This document shows, piece by piece, positions 34,852 to 46,762 of a stretch of DNA of 64,000 bases; the stretch's first letter is position 1, and the number at the start of each line of letters is the position of its first letter. Source of the stretch: Acephala macrosclerotiorum (taxonomy: Eukaryota; Ascomycota; Leotiomycetes; Helotiales; Mollisiaceae); NCBI GenBank assembly GCA_014904845.1, contig MU119402.1, positions 38,129 through 102,128 of the forward strand, written 5' to 3'. The position numbers and the translations under genes are program-made. The notes below the pieces were generated by a model, which was not told the origin of the DNA, did no database searches, and saw only the letters and a program-made list of their open reading frames with translations.

Positions 34852-35404
34852 TGCGGTCTGTTTGAATATCGGAAATTAGAGGAGAAGCTTCGAATTGTTG
34901 GCGATTTATACATCGTGAGTGGAGGGAAGCTCGTGAAGTGATAAAGTATTCTGCTCTCACAGCCAAGCAATCACATGGGCTTCTTGGCTTTCTGCAAGTA
35001 TGAGGTGCGACGCTTCTCTTCTTGTGTAACCTTTGCAGATGATGCTAAATGTGGTTATTCGAGCCAATGGCTTCGGGAAACAACGGACTTAAGCATTTCT
35101 GTGTATCTTCTCAAAAGTGGAGGCTGATTCTGGTTGATGTGCTTGGATGTCGCTAAGGTGTCATTTCCCCCCTTTCGCTCGCCATAAGGAGTTCTCGCTT
35201 ATATCGCAACCATGCATCCGTCATGAACACCAATGAAATAAGCAGGAAACGTGTGCCTCCTTTTTCATACTCTCGCCCTCTGGCGCTGTCACGGAATATG
35301 TGGTGGAGAAGCGGTGCGCACTATAGCTTGTAGCTTACGAACATCCCATTTTTCGTCGACGGGTAGGCGGGTTGGAGGGACTTAAGCTTCGGCTCATCGC
35401 CTCA
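34852..35404. promoter_or_regulatory. Divergent promoter region, dioxygenase (-) / transporter (+)
   Basis: 553 bp separate the two starts. No CACGTG or other assigned site was found. The arrangement suggests shared control. Confidence 0.45.
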
Positions 35405-37491
35405 ATGTCCAAAATTCCAGCTCAAGACAGGCCGCGACGATCGGAATATCACCCACTTCTTCTATCGAGAACGCAGGATATGGGTAAACTCTCTGAAGAT
35501 GGTGTGGCCACGGAGGAGTTGCCAGTTGACGTCGAAGCGACACAGGAAGCCCTCGATAAGAAGGGTTGGATTGCTCGAGTTTGGGGGAAAACAGAACTTG
35601 ATGTGAAAGAGAGGAAATATGTACGGAAAGTTGATCTATATTTGTTGTAAGTATCTTGCATCTTGGAAAATCCGAAGACAAGAATTTGGCTAACGCGGGG
35701 TAGTTCTTACATCATGTTGGGATACTTCATCAAGTCTCTCGACCAAACAAATATAAGTAGGCGAAGACCAGATACAGGGAGTGTTCGAGCTAATAGAGGT
35801 CGCTAGGTAATGCTTTTGTGAGTGGCATGAAAGAGGATGTGAGATACCCATGAGTCATGACCCGCTATGCAGCTTTGAAGTGCTGATTTCATCAAAGCTC
35901 AAGCTGTACGGCAACCAGAGGAATTACTTGACAACGTACTTCAACATCGGAATAATTATTGGCACCGTGCCTTGTCAGATGATCCAGCTCAAGTACATTC
36001 GACCTTCCATCTTAATTCCGACATGTGAAATCCTCTGGTCCATTCTTGTAATGGCTGAAGCTGGGGCTAAAAATGTCGAGACTGTAAGTGCAGCTGTACC
36101 ATGCTGGCTGAGTTCAGTATGTCAACACTAACCTGTCCAAGTTATACGTTCTTCGATTCTTCATTGGCTTCTTCGAATCCTGTTCTTTCCCAGGATATTC
36201 GGCCCTTCTTGGCAGTTGGTACGCGCCGGGTCAACTAGGGAAACGGATCGCTCTATTCGAACAAGCAGGAGCTCTTTCAAGCATGTTTGCAGGGTACTTG
36301 CAAGCAGGTCTATACTCTGGTCTGAATGGTCGTGGTGGGCTATCAGGATGGAGATGGATGTTCATTGCCGACGCCTTGATTGGAATACCGATTGCTGTTT
36401 GGGGGTTTTGGGCAATTCCGGATCTGCCACATAATACGAAAGCATTCTATTTTACCAAAGAGGTATGCTTGATCTCCTTGAGCAAGTTCTTGACAAAAAT
36501 GCTGATGATGCAGGAACGCGAGTACGGCGTCAAACGAATGGAGAGGATAGGTCGTGCCGCCCCAAAGAAGCTTACTTGGAAATCCGTCAAAAGGATCTAC
36601 ACTGGGTGGCATCTCTGGGCGTTCATCTTTCCATATGGGTAAGCAGATGTCCCAAAACTGGAATAACCTATTTGCGCCAGCTAAATCTCCTGAAGAAAGA
36701 AGCAAACTGATGTCATGTAGTATGGTGGCCAACGCGAGTCTTGGTCCCTCATTCTTCAACCTGTGGCTCAAGGCAGAAAAATACAGCGTGGTCCTCGTCA
36801 ACACAATCCCAACAGCTGGCAGCGCACTTCAAGTCATCTTTGCCCTGATTATTGGAACCATAGCAGACGCTACCGGGAAGCGTATGCACACGGCCAACTT
36901 CGCTCCAGTACTGACGATACTGGCAAATGTCATACTTGCGATCTGGTATGTTCCTAAAGCAGCACTTTGGTTCGCATTCTTCTTCTCTTTTGTTGGGAAT
37001 GCTGTTCAGCCTGTTATAATTGTAAGCCTTCATACCTCTTTCGACTTCTAGCAGGATTAACTTCTGTTGGCTAGGCTTGGGGTCATGAAATCACGCAGCA
37101 TGATGCGGAGTTACGTCAACTGCTAGTCGCGACGGGTAACATCTTCACTTATACCTTCAGTGCATGGCTACCGGGTAGGTATTCATTCTGTGACCCGGGA
37201 GAAGATATCGCTGACCAAGACCGACAGTGGTATTGTTTCCAACATATGATGCACCACATTACAAATATGCCTACCAAATGATGATCATGTTTGGCGTCCT
37301 TTCAATTGGTGGAACACATTTGTTAAATTGCCTGCATAAGAGGGAACTGTGAGTTTTATTTGCTAATAACTATGTAAGATGACCGCTAAAAAAGTAGGGA
37401 TACTCAGAAAACCAGAGTCATAGAATCTGGTATGGTAGTTATCGACCGCAGCAATCAAGAGGCAGAAGGCTCTGTCAGTATGAGCCGATAA
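35405..37491 (+). CDS. MFS anion:cation symporter, DAL5/Liz1/Seo1 family
   Basis: Ten exons (35405-35646, 35704-35756, 35807-35838, 35898-36083, 36142-36462, 36514-36638, 36721-37021, 37075-37174, 37228-37348, 37398-37491) give 524 residues with all phases consistent. Twelve-helix signatures: YFIKSLDQTNISNAFVSGMK, NYLTTYFNIGIIIGTVP, YVLRFFIGFFESCSFPGYS, WYAPGQLGKRIALFEQAGAL, LSGWRWMFIADALIGIP and a central cytoplasmic loop with KKLTWKSVKRIYTGWHLW. The family imports anions such as allantoate, pantothenate, biotin precursors, nicotinate and, in yeast Soa1, sulfonates. Beside a TauD-type enzyme, sulfonate import is the best guess. Intact, unlike its divergent partner. Confidence 0.92.
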
Positions 37492-38931
37492 TGACACACA
37501 ATGAAAATGCGCTTGACAAGGCTTATGGAAACCTTGAAGGAACAGATAGATCATAAAATAATGTCTTTAAAAATTGTCGATACCGACTGGCGGCTACACT
37601 CGTGGCGCGGCGGAAGAAATGTAGACTACAGTTTGAACTCGAGAATATTCGGGAAGGAGTAACGCTTAATCAAAGAAAATAAAGCTGAATTAGTTCTTCT
37701 TCAACAGCAAGTAAATGAAACCGAAATCCCCACTTATTGAATTGCGAATGCTATGATGTGCTCATGCGGCGTGCCGTGCCCGGTGTTTACAGGGCACTGC
37801 TTGTTAAAAGGGCTATAAGATGTTGAAACTTAGCGCTTGAGCCCTGAAGTTACTCTGCTACCAGTAGCCAATGATCAACGGAAAGCCATAATTCAGGCCT
37901 GATGCCCTAATCCAGTGATTTTTGGCCGGAAGTACCGTAAATCTGCACAAATTACCACGTATGTCAATTTTGAGTTGTGAAAACTGCTTTGTAAACCACA
38001 CACTTTCCGGCTAGGCCGTATCATAATTCGATCTGGTCCTCAATCGGTACTAATCGAATGTTTGGCCTGTCCCAAGAATGTGATAAGACAGCGCACTATT
38101 TTAGCTTGCCCTATCCGCGCGTCGTCTTCGACTTGTCACTTTTTACACCAAGTGACAGCCCTCTTTTCGAACACCATCCTTCGAGACTCGATTCAACCTC
38201 ATCAGAACCCTCGCAAAGATACACCAACAAACGCAAACATGCCCACTAAATGAAGGGCGACAAACACACTCAAAGCACCATCCTCCACATTCCCAGGGTC
38301 CGAACTAACGATAACAGAGTAAACCATCACGATAAACAGAGCAGCTTCTGGCAAACTCAAAATGCCTGAGCTGTTCATGGTCTTCGTGCCAGACAGCCTC
38401 AGCATTTGGAAATCGAACTCTTCTCTACTCCTTGTTCATCAAGGCATCTGTACAATGGGTCTTATACTAGGGGCTGTGATTTGTCCTTTCGTTGCCCTAT
38501 TCTTGACTATTTTCGGTGGGCGTGGGCTCATGCTTTTACCGCACCGATTTGCGAGGAAGTCGACCCTTAATGAGTCTTATGGAATTGGAACATTTTCCGC
38601 TTAGAGAATCTGATGCAAGAGGTGTTATGGAATATGCCAATGAACGGACTTGATGGTGGTCCCGCAAATCAGCAATAACAAGGACGACCACTCATACTGG
38701 GTTAGGAGGAAGGCCTGGCTTGGTGTCGATTGAGAAAAACGCAAATTGTACCTAGAATACATCGATATGATAGCTACAAAAAGAAAGGAAATGGAAAGCC
38801 CTTCATAGATGTCTCCAAATTTCTTTGTTTCTATAAGCATCTTTTCCATCTGGCTTTCCGACTCTCCACTGCTCTGCTACGGTAACCCGCCAAGGTGACG
38901 GAAGCGGATATCGCGCACGGAAAATTTTTAC
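37492..38931. other. Gene-poor stretch, 1.4 kb
   Basis: Only short ORFs. A 67-codon minus ORF at 38202-38405 and a plus ORF at 38362-38604 are hydrophobic but unsupported. Possibly a remote 3' remnant of the next gene. Confidence 0.45.
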
Positions 38932-41044
38932 CTATGAAATATATGGCAGGACTTTTGTCCAGGAAGTAGTGTAAAGATCTTCTGGTACAGATCTGAGGGA
39001 CGTGAATGCAACGACAAGAAGCGCGACCCTGGCAAAGAAATACAAGATGCCAGAAGTAATGGTCAGAGCACGGGATACCTGTCCGCAATGCCGCTCGAAC
39101 CTCTCGGTGGCTTCCTGATCTTTCATCCAATCACTTTCTGGTTCGACAAGATATCGAACAAGTCCGCCTTCACGAGTTTCCTGTCCCTCTTCCCTAAGTC
39201 TGCGCGCTACAAATTTTTCAAAATAGACCCAGCGAGTATTGTGTACATTGCGATATTCCTTGCGAAGCTCCCAATAGTCCTTCAATATCCTGAACTGGCA
39301 AAGATGTTTGGATTTAGGCGAAGGTTTTTTCAGTTTCAGCTAGTCTTCGCGTAGCTTTTGAAATGAGAACCTATTTTAGGTGGTGATTCTTTGAAAAGTT
39401 TTCTATAGCAACTGCTGCTTCAACAGCCCGGAGGCGAGGTACGCCCAGGCCTACCAGCACTGGAGACCTGACCTGCGAAGGTTGGATTGCTAGGCGGTCT
39501 TGAGGCGCCTCTGCGAAAGGCAGTGGAGCTCCAGCTCGCAAGCTCTCGAGCGAGAATCTCACTAGTAAAAGCCTCACAAGCATCGTCTAAGGTAAAACGT
39601 TCCTGATTTTGGCTATACAAAGTAGAGTCTCTGAAGAGTAAGGAGTACCATATAGCGTGAGATTGTTCTATCTCTGTTAGGTTGTCTTCTAATAAAGCGA
39701 GGAATATCTTATTTCGACTTCTGATCAATTTCATCATGAGTAGATCACCCAACAAGGCGAAACAGGGCACAGTTGCTGAGACAAGACTTGCACTTCGCCA
39801 TATGATGGCTTCCGCCCTAGATGGAAGTCAAAGGACCAAGCGATGCAATAGAATCCTCCAAAAATGATAGTCGATATTGATATAATGGAACAGATTCGAG
39901 GCATAGGTTCCTGGATCCGAACAGCGTCATTAAGCATGCGATAGGTGTGTCCAGGATCGTGTTCTGGCAGAGTAATGAACCCCACAAAGAACCTACGTTT
40001 GAAGTATTCCCATTTAGGTTTCGATATCCAAGGCTTTTGTGGGAATCGTGGCTTGACTGGAACGTCTACATCTTTCGGTTTCTTTAGGTTTGCAATATAG
40101 GTGGCAACGGCTTGAACCGAGAAGGCAAGTGTGGCAATTTCGAGTTGACTCACAGCTAGACTCGTCAAACCACCACGGCAACAGAAAAGACAAGCCATAA
40201 TATTTGAGAGACAGCAAGGAGTTTGACCAGAAGGTCAGCTTTGCTCTTGTCCGCAATGCCCTCTTCAGACGGGAGGAAGTAAAGGTCAAGCTTCAAACCT
40301 AGACATCGGTCGATTAGGTCAGAGGTGAGGATACTTTGACCATAGGTGTCGATTAAGCCGCCCATGTTGGCAAGATAAGAATGTGTCAAGGTCCAGTCGA
40401 CCACTGCCATTGCCAAGGACCAGATGGGATCATAAGGTTGCATCTGCATTCGTCTGTTGTACACGATTTCTCACAATATTTTCCCTTCTCGGCATGCGGG
40501 CGCGCATTTGATGGCTCAGGTTGGCTATCAGAATCATTCAAGCCGATCTTATCCTCTGCTCTGGATTGAAGGTCGAATAGATGGAAAAGTCGGTACAAAG
40601 TTCACAGCCACGGCCAAAAGTAACCGGCCAATCAAGCTTATTTGCAATTCCCCTTGAACCCCAATCAAGTGGTTTTGCATACCTTTTGATCTCATAGGTA
40701 TCGTCTACAGCGTCCTTAAACTCGCAGATCGCCTTGGAGAAGATGAATTTAGGAAACAATATCGTGATCCACATCCACTTCACTTTGCGAAACCTTTTTC
40801 TCCACGGATCATCTTGTCGTGCTGGGACATTAAGATGTAAGGTGGACCAGGTACAGGTGATGATTGTCGCAACGCAACTCCATGTCAGCGTGAGCGTGCC
40901 GCGCTGGGTCGGGCCAGGTTCCCACTCGACTTTGTTGGAGAGAGGGAGTGAGGCTGAAGTCGAATGCTGAGCATTGGCAGCAACTGCGATGGCAACAAGA
41001 AGCGTTAAAACAAGGATGTATCGCGAGAAATTGACATGAACCAT
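38932..41044 (-). pseudogene. Large fungal multipass membrane protein, probably decayed
   Basis: The first exon (41044 leftward) begins with a signal-like helix (ILVLTLLVAIAVAANAQ). It continues with RGTLTLTWSCVATIITCTW, STLHLNVPARQDDPWRKRF and MWITILFPKFIFSKAI, the start of a family common in Pezizomycotina and without a known function. Later pieces are DWTLTHSYLANMGGL, LKLLAVSQILWLVFSV, LAVSQLEIATLAFSVQAV (frame change near 40185, one base short in a GCC run), IFGGFYCIAWSFDFHL, and a last part (39285-38932) with ITSGILYFFARVALLVVAF and DLYTTSWTKVLPYIS. Introns between the pieces were not all resolved and a 39420-39770 ORF fits only partly. Other examples of this family have about six to seven helices. 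Confidence 0.5.
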
Positions 41045-41558
41045 AACGGATCGAATTATAAGTTCTGGAAGAGTTCGGTTGTTTCGAGATGAGGAAAGTT
41101 GAGACGAAGATGGTCGACAACTAAAAAAAATAAAAAATACTTCAGCCGAACATAATCAAGAATGACTTAAGCTAACCGAGAATAGACATTTTTTACACAA
41201 CATCATTCGCCAACCAGCCTTGCCAATGAGGACTGTTGCTGACTACGCCACTTAGCATGATTAAGCCACATCAGTTCTATATGGCACCAACTTCTCCAGG
41301 TATCAGCGCGGCCTCACGCCTCAACTCCATATAGCAAAACATATGCCAAAGTCCATTATTTACTATGCACAAGCACACTCCCGTGGATCATTAAAACCTG
41401 ACCACTTCTCAGCAAAACTCCTACAACCATGAAATGCCATGCCTAGCGCACCATCCATGAGAAAAACCATAATCCGATCCAAGCCAGTTTAAACAAGGAC
41501 GCCATCCAACAAGCAAAACAAACAAGTCATGAACACGTATCTACAACCTCTCTCCTTT
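41045..41558. other. Intergenic, 0.5 kb
   Basis: Poly-A/T around 41123-41143 and the CDC45 3' flank. No gene. Confidence 0.55.
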
Positions 41559-44252
41559 TCAACCCACAACGGCCTTCATACTCAAGCTCTCCAAGAAGCC
41601 TGCCAGATCCTCTTTCTTGACCTCCATAACACAATGCTCAAAGCTGTCGATTCTCACTCTCGCATTCGTCTCCTCAACCACCTCCTGGAAAGCATTGCCG
41701 AACTTGTTCCTCCCGAAGCCCCTAACTTGAGCCTTCTCATCATCCTCTTCATCCTCATCCTCATCAGATTCGGAATCCGAGCCTTCAGACTCTGTCTCAT
41801 CTTCCTCGTCCTCTGCTTCCTCGTCTCCAAGAGCAAGCCGGCGTGCTTCTCTCTTCTGTTCTCGGACTTTCTCCTTGTTGGCTCGCTTGAGTTCGCGGGC
41901 TTTCTCTTTCGCTTCTTTCTTCTCCCTTTTCTCTTTCGCGGCTTGGCGGTCACCGAAACCCATTCCACCGCCGCCCCCACCACCTGTACCGACGACGACG
42001 TAGACGCCTCTACTTTCGTTCAAGCCTGCGACAACAAGTGGTGTGCCTCGACCTCCGTGACCAAGCTTGCCTTTTGTTTCGCGTTCTTGTTCTGCGATTG
42101 CTTCGCCGATCCAGAGAGCGAGCTTGGTGAGTGCTGCTGGGTGGGTGAAGAGCTGGACGTCGGGTCCGTCCTTAACAACGCACATGCGAAATGCTCGAAG
42201 ATGCCGGATTTGTCGCTTCTCGATGAGGGACGTCCCTGTGCGCAGAATGGCTCGATGAAGATATTGTGCAGTTGGAAGTGCAGCTTTGAGCTCCTCGATT
42301 CTGGCGTCATGTTAGTAAAGCCGATATAGTGAGCTCGGTTCTATTACTTCTCGAGTGCATCATATGCATCCCAGAACCTCCCAACCCACTCCTCGCCTTC
42401 CTTGGTGCCATCTTCGTCGGATGTCTCCTTTAGGTCTCTGCCTCGGTCATGACCTCCATTCTCAAGTGTAGTGACAACCTTCTTCCCAACCTCAAGAATA
42501 GCTCCCACGACAACACCTACATCTTGAGCACTCAGGGTCGCTCGCCAACCCCAACTTCTCACGAAGCCCCAGCCCTCCTTGGCCCCACCACGATCCTTTC
42601 CATCAGTGTCCGCTGCTGGTACTAAGTCATCAAGGCCATACAACTCCGAGTACTTCAGCAGCTTAGTTCGAAGACCCCTTTTCAGCTCCATATCCATATG
42701 TGTGTAGCTTTGCTTGCATTGTACTAAACTGACACCCATCTTTGCCAGCAGTTTGTGTAGTCGCTTTCTCCCTGCATCCGACCAAATATGTAAACGAGAA
42801 GACAAATATGGCGAATGAAGCATACTATCGTATAAACTCCAGTGCCGAATCAACAAGAATTTTGGCTCCGGTGATAATCGAATGCTAGTATCTGTAGGAC
42901 TCCGCGCCGTGGTAGGGATCACTCCACTATTTTCCAGCGATGCATATCTGTTTCCATTGAAGCTTGATTCTGCAAGCTCTGGGGGATTTAACCGCCGGAC
43001 TTCGTCTCGTAGTAATTGTCGTGTTCGCGATCCTCTTGTCCCCAACCAACCTCTCGGCGATTGTGAAGATTTCCCTGAAGAAGCCGCAACACCCACTGAT
43101 GATCTGCCATAAAGCTCCATTGATGTTACTCCAACAATCGTCATCCACAGGAGATCATTATCTTCTCGACCAAGTTCTGATGCCAAGGAATACATCATCG
43201 AGGATATTGGTTCTGAGTACGAAGCACCCAGAGTGTAGTATGCTTGTAGTACCGACTCGTGTTTTCGTCGTAGCTTCAATAATCGACGCCGTAATGTTCG
43301 AGCCGAGGGAGCTTTAGGAGGTTGAGCAGGTGTAGGGGAGACGGAGCGAGAAACGCTAGACACTAATGCTGAAGGGCCATCAAGTGAAAGAAGACCGCGT
43401 TGTCTTGGACGACTGGGGGACTCTGGGATTGGACTCGACTGTGACGTATATTAGTACTTAAACTTTGTCTTCAGCAGTTACACATACCGAATTACTTCTC
43501 CGCCTCTGTCTCGGTCTATCATCCCCATCTTCGCTTTCGTCCTCTTCATCTCTGTCTGACCATGATTTTCGCTTCTGGCCAGGTCTACTATCCGCCAGGG
43601 TATCATCTGCCTCACTTTCCGAATCACCACCTTCACTCTCCCCATCATCATCCTCAACGTCTGGCATGTCCACTAGAGCTAGGTACGCGTCCCTTTCAGC
43701 GTCCAAACCCTGTTCAATATCTCCATCATCAAAGACCACAATGCCGCCCTTGCCTGGCTTGTAGTCGCGCAGCAGTTTCCCACCATCAACGCCTGGCTGC
43801 TTCTGGTTGACCACCTCCCCACCTTCCTCAATCTGCGGCAATGTTGGATGCCCACCAAAGACATTTCCTAAATTCCAAGGTCGGCGCGCGTCAATGACCC
43901 AGACTTCCACCCCACCATAGCTGCTCTCGTCGTCGCTGTCAATCCCAAGCAGGCCTCCCAGATCCACAAGTCCTCCGACCCCCAGACATACGACAACACC
44001 GCCGCTGCCTCCTTGGCTTTCCATCGTAGGTTTGATGACATCTCGCCCTGCTTTCTCCAAGTCGCCATAGCCTGCAATGGGTTGTATCTTGTGTGGGATG
44101 TAGTCGCGCTTCAGCAGCTGCGTGAGGATTCGACATCCGCATAGCGCATCGGGTTCGAGGGCGACGAGGATGAGAACTGGTGGGGAGAGCGGGTGGTGTG
44201 TTCGTTGGAGGTGAAGGTAGAGTGTCGAGATAAGTGACCGTGGCAGATACAT
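41559..44252 (-). CDS. CDC45: CDC45, replication fork helicase (CMG) component
   Basis: Three exons (44252-43488, 43438-42348, 42300-41559) encode 865 residues. MYLPRSLISTLYLHLQ begins the DHH-like N-terminal domain, with LEPDALCGCRILTQLLKRDYIPHKIQPIAGY and EVWVIDARRPWNLGNVF. A long acidic Asp/Glu/Ser insert with KRKSW and RPRQRRR basic patches follows. Then come the ALWQ-like NDLLWMTIVGVTSMELYG, FLLIRHWSLYDSMLHSPYL, GVSLVQCKQSYTHMD and, after the last intron, LPTAQYLHRAILRTGTSLI. The C-terminal half adds a Lys/Glu/Arg-rich coiled segment, an acidic tract and a conserved FGNAFQEVVEETNARVRID end. Cdc45 joins Mcm2-7 and GINS to unwind DNA. The insert explains why it exceeds yeast Cdc45. Intact. 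Confidence 0.95.
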
Positions 44253-44254
44253 CG

Positions 44255-44554
44255 TTATGAACTGTTCGACGCGTCACAAGTCATGCTAGAGATAGGAGAG
44301 CCAAGAGAAAGGATGTTGCCCAATTTCCTACTGTCCTCGTTCATGAAATCGCGGTCTGGATGGTCTTGGAAGGGACGCGTTTGGAGCTCGACAAAGTACG
44401 GCCTATTGTCCGACAATTGCTGTGCGGATGTATAGAGCTGTGCACGTCTCTTCCGTATGTATTCTGCGAACAATTTGATTTCGAATTGGAGAGTGAGGAG
44501 TTGGGTCGCGGTGCTTTGGTGATCGTTGTGAATTGCTTGTGGCGTTGTTTTCAT
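44255..44554 (-). CDS. Small ORF abutting the CDC45 start, unrecognised
   Basis: 99 codons from a true ATG at 44554 to a stop at 44255-44257, three bases before the CDC45 ATG. It is helical and charged (LTLQFEIKLFAEYIRKRRAQ) with no known domain. It could be a small gene with its own promoter, a long upstream ORF in the CDC45 leader, or chance. Confidence 0.25.
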   Translation of the reverse strand: MKTTPQAIHNDHQSTATQLLTLQFEIKLFAEYIRKRRAQLYTSAQQLSDNRPYFVELQTRPFQDHPDRDFMNEDSRKLGNILSLGSPISSMTCDASNSS

Positions 44555-45190
44555 CGCGGTTTAGATGACGGCGACGCGACTGAGCGGCTGGCGCTAAAAA
44601 AAACTTGACAGGCGACTCTCTTCCAACGACAACACATCACCACCCCTCAACCCTCAGCAAAACATTCATCTTATCTTTCAAGCATTCTAATACTTCCCTC
44701 AAGTTGTTCACGATCTCATGTCTTTGTTTTGTTAAGCCTAAAAAGGGCCATTACAAAGCCTACAAAATCTGAGGCATCACGACCACTGCTATGTAAATGT
44801 CCGGATGTGAATAATGCCGCAAGAGGAAGCTTAACATCCGATGTCTGATTCTTCGTATTCTTAAACGATCAAGATTACCCAGATCCAGTATACTGGATGC
44901 TGAAAATGCAGGTCTGGTGGTGGAGTGAATGCCAGCCACGTGACCATATGAGCTGATCAAGAGATCACCTTCTCTTTTCTTGAAGCCACATCCATTTTCC
45001 ACCATTCAAAGATAGTCTTTTTATGTTTCAAGCATCTGATTCCCACAATTCGGGCTGATCTATTCTCCGCTCTTGCGTCAGTTTCCGAGGCAGCCGAGAT
45101 GGCGCTCTCATATATCCAAGGCCTTAGGTCCCTGAGTTGCCACGTTCGATTGCAAGACACTTGTACTTTTCATTCAATTACTCCATCAAG
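44555..45190. other. Intergenic, 0.64 kb
   Basis: Promoter side of CDC45 and of the DHA1-type transporter. No gene recognised; a CACGTGAC motif is near 44937. Confidence 0.5.
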
Positions 45191-46762
45191 ATGCTGTTCT
45201 TCAAGTCTCACAGATGCAAGAAGGCACTATCCGAAGAGTCGATACAGACTCGGGACGTCGAGGCGGCCAACCCGCCAAGTCCCATCTTTGATGCCTCTCA
45301 TGACCACCACGATGAAGAAAAGGTCGACCCTAACATGGTCCATTGGGATGGCCCTGAAGATCCCAAGAATCCTCGAAACTGGAGCACAGGCAAGAAGGTC
45401 CTCAACATCGCCTTCGTCAGCATGCTATGCTTCATCACTCCCGTCGCGAGCGCCATGTTCGCCCCCGGCGTCCCAAAACTAATGCAAGAATTCCATTCAA
45501 CGAACGAACAACTTGGAACCTTTGTCGTCTCAGTCTTCGTCCTTGGCTTCGCTACCGGTCCTATGATTCTAGCGCCATTATCCGAGATCTTTGGACGACT
45601 TCCAATCTACCACATTACCAATGTCCTCTTCCTGGTCTTTACAATTGCTTGTGCCGTCAGCAAGAACTTTGGCATGTTGATAGCATTTCGATTCCTCGCT
45701 GGAGCAACGGGCAGTGCACCTATTGCGAATGGAGGAGGCACGATTTCCGATCTTATCAGACAAGAGAAGAGAGGTGCCGCAATGGCCATTTTCGGTATAG
45801 GACCTCTTCTCGGACCGGTTATTGGGCCTGTTGCCGGCGGGTACCTCACGCAAGCAGCAGGATGGAGATGGGTATTTTGGCTCATTGCGATTGCTGTAAG
45901 TGACAACTATTCGGAACCTTTGGCTCAGTTAACGTCAGGACAGATGGGCGTCTTATCAATCTTCATGTTGATCTTCGCCAACGAGACATACGGAAAAGTC
46001 ATCCTCGAAAGAAAAGCAGCCAAGCTTCGAAAAGAGACCGGCAACAACGAAATCAAGTCCCACCTCCACGAAGGTCTCACATCCAGCCAAGTCTTCGAAC
46101 GCGCACTCATCCGACCCCTGAAACTTCTCTGCTTCTCACCCATCGTCCTCGCTCTGTCAGTCTTCCAAGGGCTGTGCTTCGGCTGCATGTACCTGTTATT
46201 CACCACTTTCTCCAGAGTCTTCACCGAAGTATATCATTGGAACACTGGCAGTGATGGTCTCGCGTTTCTTGGCATGGGTGTTGGACTCTTAATCGCCCTA
46301 ATTGTCTTCGGTTCTATCTCTGACCGGATCCTTAAGTCTAAAGCTGGTGGCGGAGAACTGAAACCAGAGTATAGGCTCTTGCCTATGATACCGGCCACCA
46401 TCTTCATCAGCGCAGGCCTCTTCTGGTACGGATGGAGTGTCAAGGCAAAGGATCACTGGATTATTCCCATCATTGGAACTGTCTTTGTGGGGTTTGGATA
46501 CCTGCCCATCATCTTGGCGACCCAAACTTACCTCGTGGACGCATACGAAGAGTTCTCAGCTTCAGCACTCGCTGCCAGCACCATCTTGAGATCGCTCATG
46601 GGCGCGCTCGTACCGTTGGCAGGCACGAAAATGTATCAATCGATGGGCTATGGTTGGGGTAATTCGTTGCTTGCATTCATTACTCTCGCCATGCTCCCAT
46701 TCCCTTGGCTTTTTTATACAAATGGCGAACGATTGAGGAAGAAGTATACGATCAGCCTCTGA
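45191..46762 (+). CDS. MFS drug:H+ antiporter-like transporter (DHA1, TPO/FLR1 group)
   Basis: The ATG at 45191 opens MLFFKSHRC. A 48-bp GT-AG intron (45896-45943) inside the helix-6 region joins WLIAIA to MGVLSIFML; it is a multiple of three without a stop, so the unspliced frame also stays open. The spliced product is 507 residues. Features: HWDGPEDPKNPRNWSTGKK at the start of the membrane part, the DHA1 motif GPMILAPLSEIFGR, RFLAGATGSAPIANGGGTI, and motif C-like GIGPLLGPVIGPVAGGYL. The N-terminal ~70 residues are cytoplasmic and acidic. The group exports drugs, polyamines or secondary metabolites with H+ exchange. Intact; substrate unknown. Confidence 0.93.
   Translation: MLFFKSHRCKKALSEESIQTRDVEAANPPSPIFDASHDHHDEEKVDPNMVHWDGPEDPKNPRNWSTGKKVLNIAFVSMLCFITPVASAMFAPGVPKLMQEFHSTNEQLGTFVVSVFVLGFATGPMILAPLSEIFGRLPIYHITNVLFLVFTIACAVSKNFGMLIAFRFLAGATGSAPIANGGGTISDLIRQEKRGAAMAIFGIGPLLGPVIGPVAGGYLTQAAGWRWVFWLIAIAVSDNYSEPLAQLTSGQMGVLSIFMLIFANETYGKVILERKAAKLRKETGNNEIKSHLHEGLTSSQVFERALIRPLKLLCFSPIVLALSVFQGLCFGCMYLLFTTFSRVFTEVYHWNTGSDGLAFLGMGVGLLIALIVFGSISDRILKSKAGGGELKPEYRLLPMIPATIFISAGLFWYGWSVKAKDHWIIPIIGTVFVGFGYLPIILATQTYLVDAYEEFSASALAASTILRSLMGALVPLAGTKMYQSMGYGWGNSLLAFITLAMLPFPWLFYTNGERLRKKYTISL

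Noticed and set aside
38202..38604. Hydrophobic ORFs on both strands
   Set aside because: Short, overlapping each other, no conserved motif; AT-biased sequence gives such frames by chance.
43465..43810. Ser/Pro-rich + strand ORFs opposite CDC45
   Set aside because: Antisense shadows of the acidic CDC45 insert.
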